From assembly GCA_964555585.1 (NCBI GenBank), contig CAZKSN010000002.1, positions 62,001 through 126,000 on the forward strand: 64,000 nt of DNA. Direction: 5' to 3'. The position numbers and the translations under genes were made by a program. The DNA is from CAZKSN01 sp964555585 (GTDB lineage: Bacteria > Bacillota_I > Bacilli_A > RF39 > UBA660). Under the pieces are notes generated by a model. It was given only the letters and a program-made list of their open reading frames with translations, had not been told where the DNA came from and did not search any database. This document shows positions 15,462 through 25,591 of this stretch, in pieces (positions within the stretch are counted from its first letter, which is position 1; every line of letters begins with the position of its first letter).

Positions 15462-17609
15462 ATCTTCTTTTTTAACCGGTTTAGGCATTGCTTCTTTTCT
15501 TGAAAGATTTAATTTTCCACGTTTATCGTAACCAGTTGCTTTTACTATTATTTCATCTCCAACTTTAACCATATCACTTGGATGTTCAACTCTGTTAAAA
15601 TCTAACTGAGATACATGAACTAATCCCTCACATCCAGGCCACAATTCTACAAAGCAGCCAAAGTCTTCAACTTTCACAACTTTTCCTGTATAAATTTCTC
15701 CGATTTTTACTTCTCTGATGACTTCTTCTATCATTTTAGAAGCCTTTTCTATAACAGCATAATCTGTATGATAAATAATTACTCTTCCATCATCTTCAAT
15801 ATCTATTTTAACTGCATCCTTATCTGATACTGTCTTTACATTTGAAGATTCAAGAATAATCTTTGTAATCATTTCTCCACCGCGTCCAATTACATCTTTA
15901 ATCTTTTCTGGATCTATATTAAACGTTTTAATTTTAGGCGCATATTGACTTAATTCTTTTCTAGGCTCTTTTATAATATTTTCCATTACATCCAATATTT
16001 TCATGCGAGCAGTTTTGGCATTGTCAATAGCTTCTTTTAATACTTCTTTTGTTACTCCCTTAATCTTGATATCCATTTGTAAAGCAGTAATTCCATTTCT
16101 AGTTCCAGCCACTTTAAAATCCATGTCTCCCATATGGTCTTCCAAACCTTGAATATCTGTTAAAACTTTATATTTATCAAAACTTTTTCCATCAGTAATA
16201 AGTCCCATTGCAATACCTGCTACTGGAGCTTTTATTGGAACACCTGCAGCCATAAGAGACATGCATCCGGCACATATACTTGCCTGTGAAGAAGAACCGT
16301 TACTTTCCAATACCTCACTTACTACTCTTACTGTATATGGAAATTCCTCTTCTGAAGGCATAACCTGTAATAATGCTCTTTCAGCAAGTGAGCCATGTCC
16401 TATTTCTCTTCTGCCTGGAGATCCATATCTTCCAGTTTCTCCTACGGAAAATGCCGGAAAATTATAATGGAACATAAATCTTTTTGTGTCTTCAATTCCA
16501 AGTCCATCTATTATTTGATGTTCTCCGATTGCTCCTAAAGTTGTAATAGCCAAAGCCTGAGTTTGTCCACGTGTAAATAATGCACTTCCATGAGTTCTAG
16601 GCAATAAATCAACTGCAGCAGACAAATCTCTAATTTCATCAAGCTTTCTTCCATCAGGTCTTTTATTCTCATCTATTATCAATCTTCTGACTTCATTGGC
16701 TTCAACCATATTTGCAATTTTTATTACCTGATCAATCTCATCATTTAAAGATTCACTTTCAGCATGTTCTTCTTTATATGTACTCAAAGCGTATTCTTTA
16801 ACTTCATCAATCTTAGCATATTTTTCCAATTTATCTTTAATTTGAATTGCTTCTAGCATTTTATCTTTAATTTTGTTTGTTACTTCATTTTCAATATTTT
16901 CATCTATATTGGCAAGCTTGACTTCTATTTTTGCTTCTCCAATTTCACCTATTATATCTTCCTGTATTTCACATAATTCCTTTATATATTCATGTCCAAA
17001 TGTAAGAGCTTCAAGTATTTCAGCCTCACTTACTTCTTTACTTCCTGATTCAACCATGTTTATTGCTTCCTTGGTTCCAGCTACAGTAAGATTTATTGTA
17101 CTTCTTTCTAAATCTTCAGCCTTAGGATTGATAACTAAATTTCCATCAATTTTTCCTACTACAACTCCAGCTACCGGTCCTTCAAATGGAATATTTGATA
17201 TACCTAATGATAGTGAAGAGCCAAATAAGGCAGTCATTTCAGGTGAACAATCATTATCAACACTTAAAACTGTATTTATTACCTGAACTTCATTTCTAAA
17301 ATTCTCATCAAACATTGGTCTTATAGGTCTATCAATAACTCTTGCCGCTAAAGTTGAACTATCAGTTGGTCTTCCTTCTCTTTTAATAAATCCTCCAGGA
17401 ATTTTTCCTACAGAATATAATTTTTCCTGATATAAAATTGTAAGCGGAAAAAAGTCAGCAGTACTTACATTCTTACTCATAACTGATGTACTCAGTATTA
17501 CAGTGTCATCATATCTTACCAGTACTGATCCGCTTGATTGCTTTGCTAATTCTCCACTTTCAATTATTAATTTTCTACCATTGAATTCATATTCAAACGT
17601 TTTTTTCAT
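15444..17609 (-). CDS. pnp: Polyribonucleotide nucleotidyltransferase (PNPase)
   Basis: Phosphorolytic 3'-5' exoribonuclease of the RNA degradosome, 721 aa, full length. Two RNase PH domains (first with GGFIKREGRPTDSSTLAARVIDRPIRP, second with GSALFTRGQTQALAITTLG and the active-site region KVAGTRNGITALQMDIK), a KH domain (DPEKIKDVIGRGGEMITKI), and a C-terminal S1 domain (GEIYTGKVVKVEDFGCFVEL). It follows rpsO, the standard order, with a terminator-like hairpin in the 47-nt gap, so part of the message probably reads through from the rpsO promoter. Confidence 0.98.
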   Translation of the reverse strand: MKKTFEYEFNGRKLIIESGELAKQSSGSVLVRYDDTVILSTSVMSKNVSTADFFPLTILYQEKLYSVGKIPGGFIKREGRPTDSSTLAARVIDRPIRPMFDENFRNEVQVINTVLSVDNDCSPEMTALFGSSLSLGISNIPFEGPVAGVVVGKIDGNLVINPKAEDLERSTINLTVAGTKEAINMVESGSKEVSEAEILEALTFGHEYIKELCEIQEDIIGEIGEAKIEVKLANIDENIENEVTNKIKDKMLEAIQIKDKLEKYAKIDEVKEYALSTYKEEHAESESLNDEIDQVIKIANMVEANEVRRLIIDENKRPDGRKLDEIRDLSAAVDLLPRTHGSALFTRGQTQALAITTLGAIGEHQIIDGLGIEDTKRFMFHYNFPAFSVGETGRYGSPGRREIGHGSLAERALLQVMPSEEEFPYTVRVVSEVLESNGSSSQASICAGCMSLMAAGVPIKAPVAGIAMGLITDGKSFDKYKVLTDIQGLEDHMGDMDFKVAGTRNGITALQMDIKIKGVTKEVLKEAIDNAKTARMKILDVMENIIKEPRKELSQYAPKIKTFNIDPEKIKDVIGRGGEMITKIILESSNVKTVSDKDAVKIDIEDDGRVIIYHTDYAVIEKASKMIEEVIREVKIGEIYTGKVVKVEDFGCFVELWPGCEGLVHVSQLDFNRVEHPSDMVKVGDEIIVKATGYDKRGKLNLSRKEAMPKPVKKEDKKVDS

Positions 17610-17630
17610 TTTAACCTCTTTCTTTTTCCA

Positions 17631-17660
17631 AAAAAATAGACACTCAAAACAAGTGCCTAC
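17631..17660 (-). terminator. Hairpin between rpsO and pnp
   Basis: Stem TAGGCACT / AGTGTCTA (one G-T pair) then T7 on the minus strand. It can end rpsO transcripts and leave a fraction to continue into pnp. Confidence 0.65.
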
Positions 17661-17926
17661 TTTCTTATATTTAAATTTTTAATAATTTCGCGATATCTTT
17701 GAACATCCGTCTTTCTTAGATAGTCTAATAAACTTCTTCTTTTACCTACCATTTTTAAAAGACCCAGCTTAGAATGATTATCTTGTTTGTGTTCTTTTAA
17801 ATGTTCTGTTAAATCATTTATTCTTTGTGTGAGAAGCGCTATTTGTACTTCCACAGAACCGCTATCATTCGCATCTTTTCCGTATTTCTTTATGATGCTT
17901 TCTTTCTTGTCTTTAGTTAATGACAT
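17657..17926 (-). CDS. rpsO: Ribosomal protein S15
   Basis: 30S subunit protein binding the 16S central domain, 89 aa, the standard length. Motifs: [42 protein letters not shown] and [13 protein letters not shown]. The ribosome site GGAGG is strong. A promoter lies about 90 nt upstream, leaving a structured leader where S15 may autoregulate. Confidence 0.98.
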   Translation of the reverse strand: MSLTKDKKESIIKKYGKDANDSGSVEVQIALLTQRINDLTEHLKEHKQDNHSKLGLLKMVGKRRSLLDYLRKTDVQRYREIIKNLNIRK

Positions 17927-18003
17927 AAAAATTCCTCCATTTCTTTAAAAACCGTCTTATCTTAGTATAAGTTTGGAGTGGCTTAAACCAAGAAAAAACT
18001 TAC
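17927..18003 (-). promoter_or_regulatory. rpsO leader (possible S15 autoregulatory region)
   Basis: A 5' untranslated region of about 75 nt with small potential stems (CTTGG/CCAAA and CTTAT/ATAAG, minus strand) ending in the GGAGG site. S15 represses itself in several bacteria; here only the location and foldability are seen. Confidence 0.35.
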
Positions 18004-18009
18004 TTACTA

Positions 18010-18038
18010 ATAATACTATATTATATTGAAAAAATCAA
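18010..18038 (-). promoter_or_regulatory. Sigma-A type promoter of rpsO-pnp
   Basis: Minus strand TTGATT (18038-18033), 17-nt spacer, TATTAT (18015-18010). Confidence 0.55.
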
Positions 18039-18044
18039 CTAATT

Positions 18045-19316
18045 TTACTTAATAGTTCTAATTACCGAGTAAATATCAAATTTTAATTTCTTTTCCACTT
18101 CTTTTATTTCTCTGTAACTTAATTCATTAATTAAATCATATATATTGTTTATTATCTTATTTTCACCAAATATCTGCTTTGCTATTAGATTTTCCACATC
18201 TTCAATATTTTCAAATATCATAATTAATTCACTTAAATACACTTTTTTCTTTCTATTGAAAGTATCCTCATCTATATCAATTAATTTGATATCTTTTTGT
18301 AAATTATCAATAAATTCACTTGGATTATTCGTTAAGGCATCAATTAGAAATAAAGTATACTTATCAATATTTATGACAGAATATATTAAACTGTTTATTA
18401 AATTCTCATTTTTATATTTTTCATATATTTGTGAAGTTGTTGAAAACATTGAGCTTAATAATATTATTAAATAATAGTTTCTTTTTATTTTATTTATATT
18501 TTTAAAAGTCTTTTGCTTTACTTTGGCTCCATAAAGAACTATTGAACCTTCAAAGTCTTTTTGTATTTCTTCATAAGAAATGTTAACTTCTTCTGGTTCT
18601 CTCTCATTTTTAATTTTTATATCATATTTTGGATATCTTCTTAGATTGCTCATATAATCATTTAAAAATTTTAACACTTCACTTTTATCAAAATTACCAG
18701 TTACTACAATAAACATATTATGAACATTATAGAAATCTTTATATATTTTATTTAAACCTTTGGCAGTAATTTTTCTAATGTCGCTTTTCTCTCCAAGTAC
18801 ACTGTTTTTAGCAAAAGATTTTTTAAAAATATTCTGAAACATTTTATTCATAATATATGTATTAATATCATCTTTATAAATATCTATTTCTTCTTCAATT
18901 ATTCCCTTTTCTGCTTCTACATTTTTTTCTGTTATATTGGGCATAAATACTAAATCTAATAAGATTTTCATATTGGTTAAAATATCTTCACTTCCAAAAA
19001 TATTATAGTTCGTCCCATTGTATGTAGTGTATGCATTGGAAAAAGATCCTAGATTGTTTACAATTTCAAATTCTTTTTTATGTGCATTTAAATCCATAAC
19101 TTTATGTTCCAAAAAATGTGCCGATCCAGGTATTATTTCACTATATTTTTTTTGATTTCCTTTTTTATATCTGACTATATTTGAACCATATTTTACATTT
19201 ATGGAAATATAAAAATTTTTACTCTTGCCTGTTGGATAAAAATAGACCTTCATTCCATTACTTAATTCTGCCTTAAATATACTTTCAAATAAATTATTAA
19301 ATACTATTTCTTTCAT
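18045..19316 (-). CDS. M16 family zinc peptidase (YmfH-like)
   Basis: Inverzincin-type protease, 423 aa. The inverted zinc motif HxxEH is intact as AHFLEHKVM near residue 70, and the distal Glu ligand is in EKGIIEEEIDIY about 75 residues later. The second half is the non-catalytic M16 repeat. Its start overlaps the stop of the upstream M16 paralogue by 4 nt, so the pair (catalytic plus non-catalytic) is co-translated, as with Bacillus YmfF/YmfH. Those proteins are thought to process peptides; the substrate here is unknown. Confidence 0.9.
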   Translation of the reverse strand: MKEIVFNNLFESIFKAELSNGMKVYFYPTGKSKNFYISINVKYGSNIVRYKKGNQKKYSEIIPGSAHFLEHKVMDLNAHKKEFEIVNNLGSFSNAYTTYNGTNYNIFGSEDILTNMKILLDLVFMPNITEKNVEAEKGIIEEEIDIYKDDINTYIMNKMFQNIFKKSFAKNSVLGEKSDIRKITAKGLNKIYKDFYNVHNMFIVVTGNFDKSEVLKFLNDYMSNLRRYPKYDIKIKNEREPEEVNISYEEIQKDFEGSIVLYGAKVKQKTFKNINKIKRNYYLIILLSSMFSTTSQIYEKYKNENLINSLIYSVINIDKYTLFLIDALTNNPSEFIDNLQKDIKLIDIDEDTFNRKKKVYLSELIMIFENIEDVENLIAKQIFGENKIINNIYDLINELSYREIKEVEKKLKFDIYSVIRTIK

Positions 19317-20584
19317 TCTTCACTTTTCCCTTCAAGAAAATAAATTAAGGATAATTTTAATTTTTTTGCTAAATCAACAATATCCTGAATACTAACATTT
19401 AATAATTTTTCTCTTTTTTCCTCTATGCTGTCTAATACTTCAAACTCGGATTTATAATAAAAATCTATAATTTCATAAACATCATCATAGAAATCATTTA
19501 ATATAGTGTTTACTGTCTTAAGTGCAACATCATATAAAGGTTTTATTTTATTTTCATTTTTCATATCCTCTATACTTTCCTTTATTAATTTTACCGCTAT
19601 ATCATAATTATCTTTACTTATACCTGATTCAATATTGATAGAAGTATTGTGAGTATAGGCTGAAGAGGATATGAAGTAGCACAAAGAATTTTCTCCTCTA
19701 AATTTTTCAAAAAGAATAGAATTATTTATTTTACCTAAAATTATATTATAAAGCTTCATAACATAATACAGCTCATAATTTGAAATATCATCTATTCTAT
19801 AACCCATATATAACTGTGACTGTTTAAAATCATCCTTATCAATTATTTCTTTTGATTTTTTGGGGATCTTATATTCAACAAAAGGATTTAAAGATAAATG
19901 TTTGTTATTGACTCTACTAAAAACTCTTTCTAACAGATTAATTATTAATTTTTCTTTATCTTCTGTAATTTCTCCAGAAACAAATATATCCAATTTATAA
20001 TCTTTAAATAATCTATTATAAAATTTAAATAAGTCTTTAGCTGTAATATTGTAATAATCCTTATCATTTCCCAAACTGCTGTAAGCTGTAGGTGAGCCTT
20101 CAAACATAATACTTTTATATTTTAATTTACTTTTTAAAAAAGGATTTATTTTTAATGCCTCTATTTGACTTATTATATTATTCCTACAAAGTTCAAATGT
20201 CTTATTGTCAAATTCATTATTTATTGTGTTCGGATTAAAAATGATTTCCTTTAATATATCTACACTTTCATAATACATTGAATCAGCTGTATATTTTGGA
20301 TTTAAAAACTCAACTCCAAAGTTTATAAACTGAATATTTCCATTTATACCGTAATTGCAATTTATTTTAGTTGAATATAATTCTTCAAGTTTAATAGATA
20401 ATTTATTTTTAGTATTATATTTTTTTGAAGAATAAACAAACATATTACAAAGCAGATTAGAAAAACTGATATCTTCTTTTTTTGATTTTTTAGTAAAAAA
20501 GATATCTAGATTAATAGCTTTAAATCTATCAGTATTAATTATATGTATGTTAAAACTATTTTTTTTAAGTTTTTTATATTCCAT
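19313..20584 (-). CDS. M16 family protein without catalytic zinc motif (YmfF-like)
   Basis: Partner subunit of the adjacent peptidase, 423 aa. It shares the M16 layout but has no HxxEH; the equivalent region reads LLCNMFVYSSKKYN. The pattern FKQSQLYMGYRI and LCYFISSSAYTHNTSINIESGI in the second half is typical of the family. Start chosen at the ATG at 20584, 8 nt after GAGG; a GTG at 20593 overlaps the ribosome site. Follows deoD and ftsK on the same strand. Confidence 0.85.
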   Translation of the reverse strand: MEYKKLKKNSFNIHIINTDRFKAINLDIFFTKKSKKEDISFSNLLCNMFVYSSKKYNTKNKLSIKLEELYSTKINCNYGINGNIQFINFGVEFLNPKYTADSMYYESVDILKEIIFNPNTINNEFDNKTFELCRNNIISQIEALKINPFLKSKLKYKSIMFEGSPTAYSSLGNDKDYYNITAKDLFKFYNRLFKDYKLDIFVSGEITEDKEKLIINLLERVFSRVNNKHLSLNPFVEYKIPKKSKEIIDKDDFKQSQLYMGYRIDDISNYELYYVMKLYNIILGKINNSILFEKFRGENSLCYFISSSAYTHNTSINIESGISKDNYDIAVKLIKESIEDMKNENKIKPLYDVALKTVNTILNDFYDDVYEIIDFYYKSEFEVLDSIEEKREKLLNVSIQDIVDLAKKLKLSLIYFLEGKSEE

Positions 20585-20617
20585 GAAGCACACCTCAATT
20601 TATATTATAACCCAAAT

Positions 20618-21325
20618 TTATAGTGTTATTATACTTTCTAAAGCTAAAACAATCATTTTATTTAACTTTTTTTCTCTTTCTTCAGAACTGATTTCTCTTT
20701 TAAATAATAATTCATCAGAAATTGTTAAAATACATGCAGCTTTTTTATTAAATTTTCTTGCATTAAGAAAGAGTGCAAAGCTTTCCATTTCAACTGCCTT
20801 ACAATTATATTTATAATATTTTTCAAAATTTTCATTACTTTTATAAAAGGCTTCTGTAGTATGAACTCTTCCTACCTTTAATTCCAGATTCAATTCTTTT
20901 GAAACTTCAATTATTCTGTCGTTTACCTCAGCATTGGAATTTACAATATTGGTGTTTTTTTCTTCCAATTCCTCATCATAACTGGTTTCACTGAATGAAC
21001 TCTCTGCCAAAAAAATGTCATATAGTTTTAAATCTTCCACATAGCTTCCAGCAGTTCCAATTCTAATAATAACTTCCACATCAAAGTCTTTAAATAACTC
21101 GTAACTGTAAATACCCATGCTCGCAATTCCCATTCCACTAGGAAAAATGGTCACCAATTTATTTTTATAGTAACCTGTATAAGCAGTTTCACCTCTTACA
21201 TCATTCACAAGCTTATATGACGTTAAATATTCCTTAGCAATAAATTCACACCTTTTAGGATCTCCTGGCATTAATACAATTTTAGATATTTCATTTTTTT
21301 CTGATTCTATATGAGGTGTAGGCAC
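20618..21325 (-). CDS. deoD: Purine-nucleoside phosphorylase, DeoD type
   Basis: Phosphorolysis of purine (deoxy)nucleosides in salvage, 235 aa. Motifs: MPTPHIES start, LMPGDPKRCEFIA (phosphate site), RGETAYTGYYKN, SGMGIASMGIYSYEL, IRIGTAGS, and the purine/ribose site VEMESFALF followed by the catalytic Asp in ISDELL. Translation starts at GTG: AAGGAG lies 6-7 nt upstream and no ATG fits. The stop is close to the M16 pair, possibly one transcript. Confidence 0.95.
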   Translation of the reverse strand: MPTPHIESEKNEISKIVLMPGDPKRCEFIAKEYLTSYKLVNDVRGETAYTGYYKNKLVTIFPSGMGIASMGIYSYELFKDFDVEVIIRIGTAGSYVEDLKLYDIFLAESSFSETSYDEELEEKNTNIVNSNAEVNDRIIEVSKELNLELKVGRVHTTEAFYKSNENFEKYYKYNCKAVEMESFALFLNARKFNKKAACILTISDELLFKREISSEEREKKLNKMIVLALESIITL

Positions 21326-21336
21326 AAAATCACTCC

Positions 21337-23511
21337 TTACTTATCTTCAAGTTTTACTAAAACAGTTCTTGGCTTACTACCATTGGCAGCTCCAACAATT
21401 CCTCTTTCTTCAAATAAATCAATAATTCTAGCAGCTCTGTTATAACCCAGATGATATTTTCTCTGAATTAAAGAAGCACTTATTTTACCAGTATTAATTG
21501 CAAACTCTAATATTTCATTATAAAGAGGATCATCATCATATTCATAAGCAGATTCTTCTTGTTTTTCTGTTTTTTCTAAATTTATAAACTTATCATCAAA
21601 TACCGGCTTTTGACCTCTCCTTACAAAATCCACAACATTTTTAATTTCATCATCAGAAATAAAGCATCCCTGTATTCTTGTAGGAACACTGTCTCCCATT
21701 GGAAAGAACAGCATATCTCCCTTTCCTAATAATTTCTCTGCTCCCATTCTATCTAGTATTGTTCTAGAATCTATACTGGAAGGAACCGCAAAAGATAATC
21801 TTGTAAGAATATTAGCTTTTATAAGTCCGGTAATTACATCAGTTGAAGGTCTCTGTGTAGCTACGATTAAATGAATTCCGGCAGCTCTTGCCAACTGAGC
21901 AATTCTTGTAATAGACTCCTCCACTTCTTTTGCAGCTACCATCATTAAATCAGCAACTTCATCAATAATAATCAATATATAAGGTAAAGTTTCTATTTTA
22001 GATTCCGGATTTCTACTGTTTTTCTTTTTAACATAATCATTATAAGTAGCTAGACTTTTTGTTCCAGTTTCATTAAACAATTCATAACGTCTTTCCATCT
22101 CTTCAACTAATTTTTGAAGCGCTACACTGGCTTTTTTAGGATCTGTAACAACAGGTCTGAGCAGATGAGGCACTCCTTCATAGACACTTAATTCAACTTT
22201 CTTTGGATCTATGAGAACCAGTCTCACCTCATCAGGTCTGGCTCTCATGAGAATAGTGGTGATAAAATTATTTATACATACACTTTTACCACTTCCAGTG
22301 GCTCCTGCAATCAACATATGAGGTCCTTTATTTATTTCAAAATATTGAGCATTTCCCATTATATCTTTACCAAGGGGAACCAATAATTTTGAGTAATCCA
22401 GTTTTCTTGGAATCTTTTCTAAAATATCTCTTATTTTTACTTCAGCTATAACCGGATTAGGAACCTCTATACCTATAGTATTCTTGCCTGGAATAGGAGC
22501 TTGAATTCTTACACCCCCACCCTTGGCTGCTAATGCCAAAGAGATTTCTTTTTCTATACTTAAGACTTTATTAACTTTTGTTCCCGCCTGTAGCTCTACT
22601 TCATACTGAGTGACAGTTGGACCGGGATGCACTTCAACTACCTTACCAACAATTGCAAAATCTTTAAATACCTGTTCTAATATTTTTGTATTTGATACTA
22701 TAAATTCCGTAGAATTAATTTTACCCTTATTATTAGACGGTGATAATAAATCTATAGGTGGAAAGGCATAAGTCCTTTCAAATTCCTCTATACTTAATTG
22801 CTCATTGACAACTTCATGCTCATGCTTTGGAATGCTTAATTCGTCCATGCTGGAGATCACTATTCTTCCATCATCTTCTGATTCTTCATCTCCTGCCATG
22901 TCATCAATATGGATTCTTTTACCTTCTCTTCTCTTTTCAATTAATCTTTTTACAGGTCTAGTGATGAACTCAAACAGATCTATCAACGTAATATCAAATA
23001 ACATAATTAATCCAAAAAGTATTAATACTATTACTACTATTTTAGTGCCTTCTATATCAAAAAGCGCTGCAAATAGTACTGAAAACAAAGCTCCTATCAT
23101 ACCTCCACCGGTGTTACTTAAATCCGTAATATCACTTGTGGCAGCCATAATATTATCTAAAGTGCTTCTAAGTATTCCCATATTTGATAGATCAGTATCT
23201 TTTAAATAATCTATATGTGAAAACAACAGTATTGCTATCAATATTGTATAGACTCCAATAAGTCTTGCTGTAAAAAAGTTAGGAGATTTTCTTTTTGCAA
23301 TAAGATAAATTCCCAAAACCAAAGATAAGATCAGGAATAAAACATACCAATTACCAAACAAAAAAATAGCAAATTTCTTCACTAAACCACCAACTATACC
23401 AAAATCTCCAAAACCTATTAATCCAATTAAAACCAATAATAAACCCTGAAGTTCTTTAGTGTATTGAAATTCCTTTTTTTCGCCTTCTTTTCTTAACTTT
23501 TTCTTTGCCAT
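21337..23511 (-). CDS. ftsK: DNA translocase FtsK/SpoIIIE
   Basis: ATP-driven pump moving chromosomal DNA through the septum (division or forespore), 724 aa. N-terminal membrane domain with about four to five helices (residues 20-180), a short acidic linker, then the RecA-like motor: Walker A GATGSGKSVC near 410, Walker B ILIIIDEVADLM, and IVATQRPSTDVITGLIKANI. The C-terminal gamma winged helix (ISASLIQRKYHLGYNRAARIID) reads DNA orientation. Start set at 23511, the first ATG after the ribosome site. In a spore former this single copy may serve as SpoIIIE; no second copy is in the window. Confidence 0.96.
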   Translation of the reverse strand: MAKKKLRKEGEKKEFQYTKELQGLLLVLIGLIGFGDFGIVGGLVKKFAIFLFGNWYVLFLILSLVLGIYLIAKRKSPNFFTARLIGVYTILIAILLFSHIDYLKDTDLSNMGILRSTLDNIMAATSDITDLSNTGGGMIGALFSVLFAALFDIEGTKIVVIVLILFGLIMLFDITLIDLFEFITRPVKRLIEKRREGKRIHIDDMAGDEESEDDGRIVISSMDELSIPKHEHEVVNEQLSIEEFERTYAFPPIDLLSPSNNKGKINSTEFIVSNTKILEQVFKDFAIVGKVVEVHPGPTVTQYEVELQAGTKVNKVLSIEKEISLALAAKGGGVRIQAPIPGKNTIGIEVPNPVIAEVKIRDILEKIPRKLDYSKLLVPLGKDIMGNAQYFEINKGPHMLIAGATGSGKSVCINNFITTILMRARPDEVRLVLIDPKKVELSVYEGVPHLLRPVVTDPKKASVALQKLVEEMERRYELFNETGTKSLATYNDYVKKKNSRNPESKIETLPYILIIIDEVADLMMVAAKEVEESITRIAQLARAAGIHLIVATQRPSTDVITGLIKANILTRLSFAVPSSIDSRTILDRMGAEKLLGKGDMLFFPMGDSVPTRIQGCFISDDEIKNVVDFVRRGQKPVFDDKFINLEKTEKQEESAYEYDDDPLYNEILEFAINTGKISASLIQRKYHLGYNRAARIIDLFEERGIVGAANGSKPRTVLVKLEDK

Positions 23512-23564
23512 AAAAATCACTCTACCTTCTATGATTATAGCATAAAACCTTAATATTTACCAAA

Positions 23565-25283
23565 CTATTTCTCATAAGCACTTAATAGTTTTTTATGAAT
23601 TCCCGGTTCAATAATATTTAAAGTATTTAAAACTATTTCCAATGAATTTTTATATTCTCCCTTAAAGAATTCTTTTTCTGATTTTGCTAAACCGTTAGCT
23701 ATTTCTTTAATATTGCTTCTATATCTGTTTCCATATACTATCGCAATTTCTGCCATAGCTGCAGTTTTAATTGTTTCATTTGCAGTGTTGTACACTTTTA
23801 AAACCAGATCCCTTGCTGTATCAACTCTGGTATTAAGTATTTGAATAGAAATAGGTTTTTTATCCAATTCCTTCACTACTTCCTCAATAGCCTCCTGGGC
23901 TTCATTAAGCTCTACATTATAATTTTTCGGAATAACCGGTAACTTATAATCATTGATTTTATACTTGGATTTTTTAAGTAACTCTTTAATCTCTTCCAGT
24001 TGTTCTCTTGCTCTTGACTCATCCTCTTTCAAACTGCTTAAACTTCTGAGAGTATTATCCAGTTTATCTTCTAATTTTAATAATTTAATAGTTAACATTT
24101 CACAATCATTACTTAAATTAGAAAAAGGATTTACTTTTGTAAGAGTCCTGTCATTCAATAATTTAAATTCATCTTTTATAACTGATAAATCCTTACTGAT
24201 TCCATCAATAACAGAAATTTCTTCATCAGTCAAATCATAAGAAACTTTTAAATCTCCCAATTCATAATAAATATTTTTAATAATTCTTGATAATCTTGAT
24301 AATTTATTGGAGATATTCTTGATACTGTTTTCATAAGTTTTCTTGCTTAATTTTTCTTTTTCAAAATCAGCAAATAAACCTTCAAAATAATCTAGCATTG
24401 TTTTAAGTTCAAAAATAGAATCTTCTAAATTCAATACATTCAATCTATCTAGAATTTCTTCTAATTTCTTATTTGTTTCTTTTATATTATAATCAAAATT
24501 TAGATATTCTAAATTATAACCGTCTCTAAGCATTTTTTTATAGATATTTGTAACTTCATTTATTTTCTTATTTATTACAATTTTACCCATAAATAAAATA
24601 GTTGGACTCTCTTCAATAACAATGTGCATGTTATTTATTAATCCGTCCAGAGCTTTTACAATCTTGCTTAATTCTTCAAACTCTTTATTATCAATTGATT
24701 TTTCAAAAGCACTGAATAATCTATCTATATTTTCAAATTGAAGTTCAATTGGATTTATAATTTCCTTATAATCTGATTTGTTGGAATTATATTTATTTAA
24801 AATCTCTCTATATTTCGCCTTAAGTTTGGTAACCACTATTCTATTCTTCTCTTCAGACATAGTTATATTCTTTATATCTTCTAAAAGAGAATCAGATTTA
24901 GTTTTTAAAAAATACAAATCCATTTCTGCATTTGCTAAAGCTTTATATACTTCTTTATATTTTTTACTTTGAACATAATTATCAACTTCTAATATTTTTT
25001 CATTTACTTTAGATAAATCCTTATTTTTTATCTCATCAACCTGATTTTTCCATTTTTTATATTTAGTCTTTATGGTCTCATTATTTGCTAATCCCTCTGC
25101 TTTACTTAACTCTGTCATTAAAGAAGATGAAATAATCATGTTCTTTCCCATTTCTAACTCATTAATCTTTTTTTCAAATTTTGCTTTTATCTTATGTCTT
25201 AAGAAGATGATGAAAGATATTGATACTATAACAGCCACAATTAAAAAAGTTATACCAATAAAAACCAGAGTGCTATCTGACAT
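23565..25283 (-). CDS. ezrA: Septation ring formation regulator EzrA
   Basis: Membrane-anchored FtsZ regulator, 572 aa, the usual length. One N-terminal helix (6-28, IGITFLIVAVIVSISFIIFL), then a charged coiled-coil rod to the end (spectrin-like repeats). The family stretch KYKKWKNQVDEI appears near residue 75 and YNSNKSDY near 170. N-out single-pass topology is expected from the short N-terminus and following basic HKIKAKFEKK. It lies beside rpsD, as in other Firmicutes. Confidence 0.92.
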   Translation of the reverse strand: MSDSTLVFIGITFLIVAVIVSISFIIFLRHKIKAKFEKKINELEMGKNMIISSSLMTELSKAEGLANNETIKTKYKKWKNQVDEIKNKDLSKVNEKILEVDNYVQSKKYKEVYKALANAEMDLYFLKTKSDSLLEDIKNITMSEEKNRIVVTKLKAKYREILNKYNSNKSDYKEIINPIELQFENIDRLFSAFEKSIDNKEFEELSKIVKALDGLINNMHIVIEESPTILFMGKIVINKKINEVTNIYKKMLRDGYNLEYLNFDYNIKETNKKLEEILDRLNVLNLEDSIFELKTMLDYFEGLFADFEKEKLSKKTYENSIKNISNKLSRLSRIIKNIYYELGDLKVSYDLTDEEISVIDGISKDLSVIKDEFKLLNDRTLTKVNPFSNLSNDCEMLTIKLLKLEDKLDNTLRSLSSLKEDESRAREQLEEIKELLKKSKYKINDYKLPVIPKNYNVELNEAQEAIEEVVKELDKKPISIQILNTRVDTARDLVLKVYNTANETIKTAAMAEIAIVYGNRYRSNIKEIANGLAKSEKEFFKGEYKNSLEIVLNTLNIIEPGIHKKLLSAYEK

Positions 25284-25402
25284 ATTCTAATCATCTCCAT
25301 ATTATATTTTAGCATAACAATACTATTTTTAAAAGATTTTTAATAAAAATTAAAACTTATTACCAATAATTTTTACATTTTTTATTTATATAATAAAATA
25401 AG

Positions 25403-25431
25403 TTGATATTTTTCATAAAATAGTATATAAT
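25403..25431 (+). promoter_or_regulatory. Sigma-A promoter of rpsD
   Basis: TTGATA (25403-25408), 17-nt spacer, TATAAT (25426-25431). Predicted start about 25438, at the base of the leader structure. Confidence 0.75.
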
Positions 25432-25437
25432 TTAATC

Positions 25438-25591
25438 TAGTATTCATTTGGCAGCATTGTTTGATTTATAACGTGTTTATTACATTCAAGTATATGAGTA
25501 GCTTCTGCCAAAGCGAAAATATTAAAATAAACACCCTATGAATAAAGACAATAAGCCTTTGTTTACAAATATACAAAGGAGGTAAAATACT
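25438..25591 (+). ncRNA. Ribosomal protein S4 leader, pseudoknotted cis-regulator
   Basis: This fills most of the 308-bp gap between ezrA and rpsD. Pairings seen: 25441-25447 with 25538-25544 (TATTCAT/ATGAATA), 25448-25454 with 25505-25511 (TTGGCAG/CTGCCAA), and 25473-25481 with 25526-25534 (GTGTTTATT/AATAAACAC), the last crossing the second helix to make a pseudoknot. A separate stem 25556-25562/25573-25579 (CCTTTGT/ACAAAGG) buries the ribosome site of rpsD. Location and topology fit the Firmicute S4 leader, which S4 protein binds to repress its own translation. The rest of the gap (25284-25402) is AT-rich with the ezrA promoter region and nothing else clear. Confidence 0.8.

Noticed and set aside
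16873..17286. Plus-strand ORF opposite pnp
   Set aside because: The minus strand encodes conserved PNPase over the same bases.
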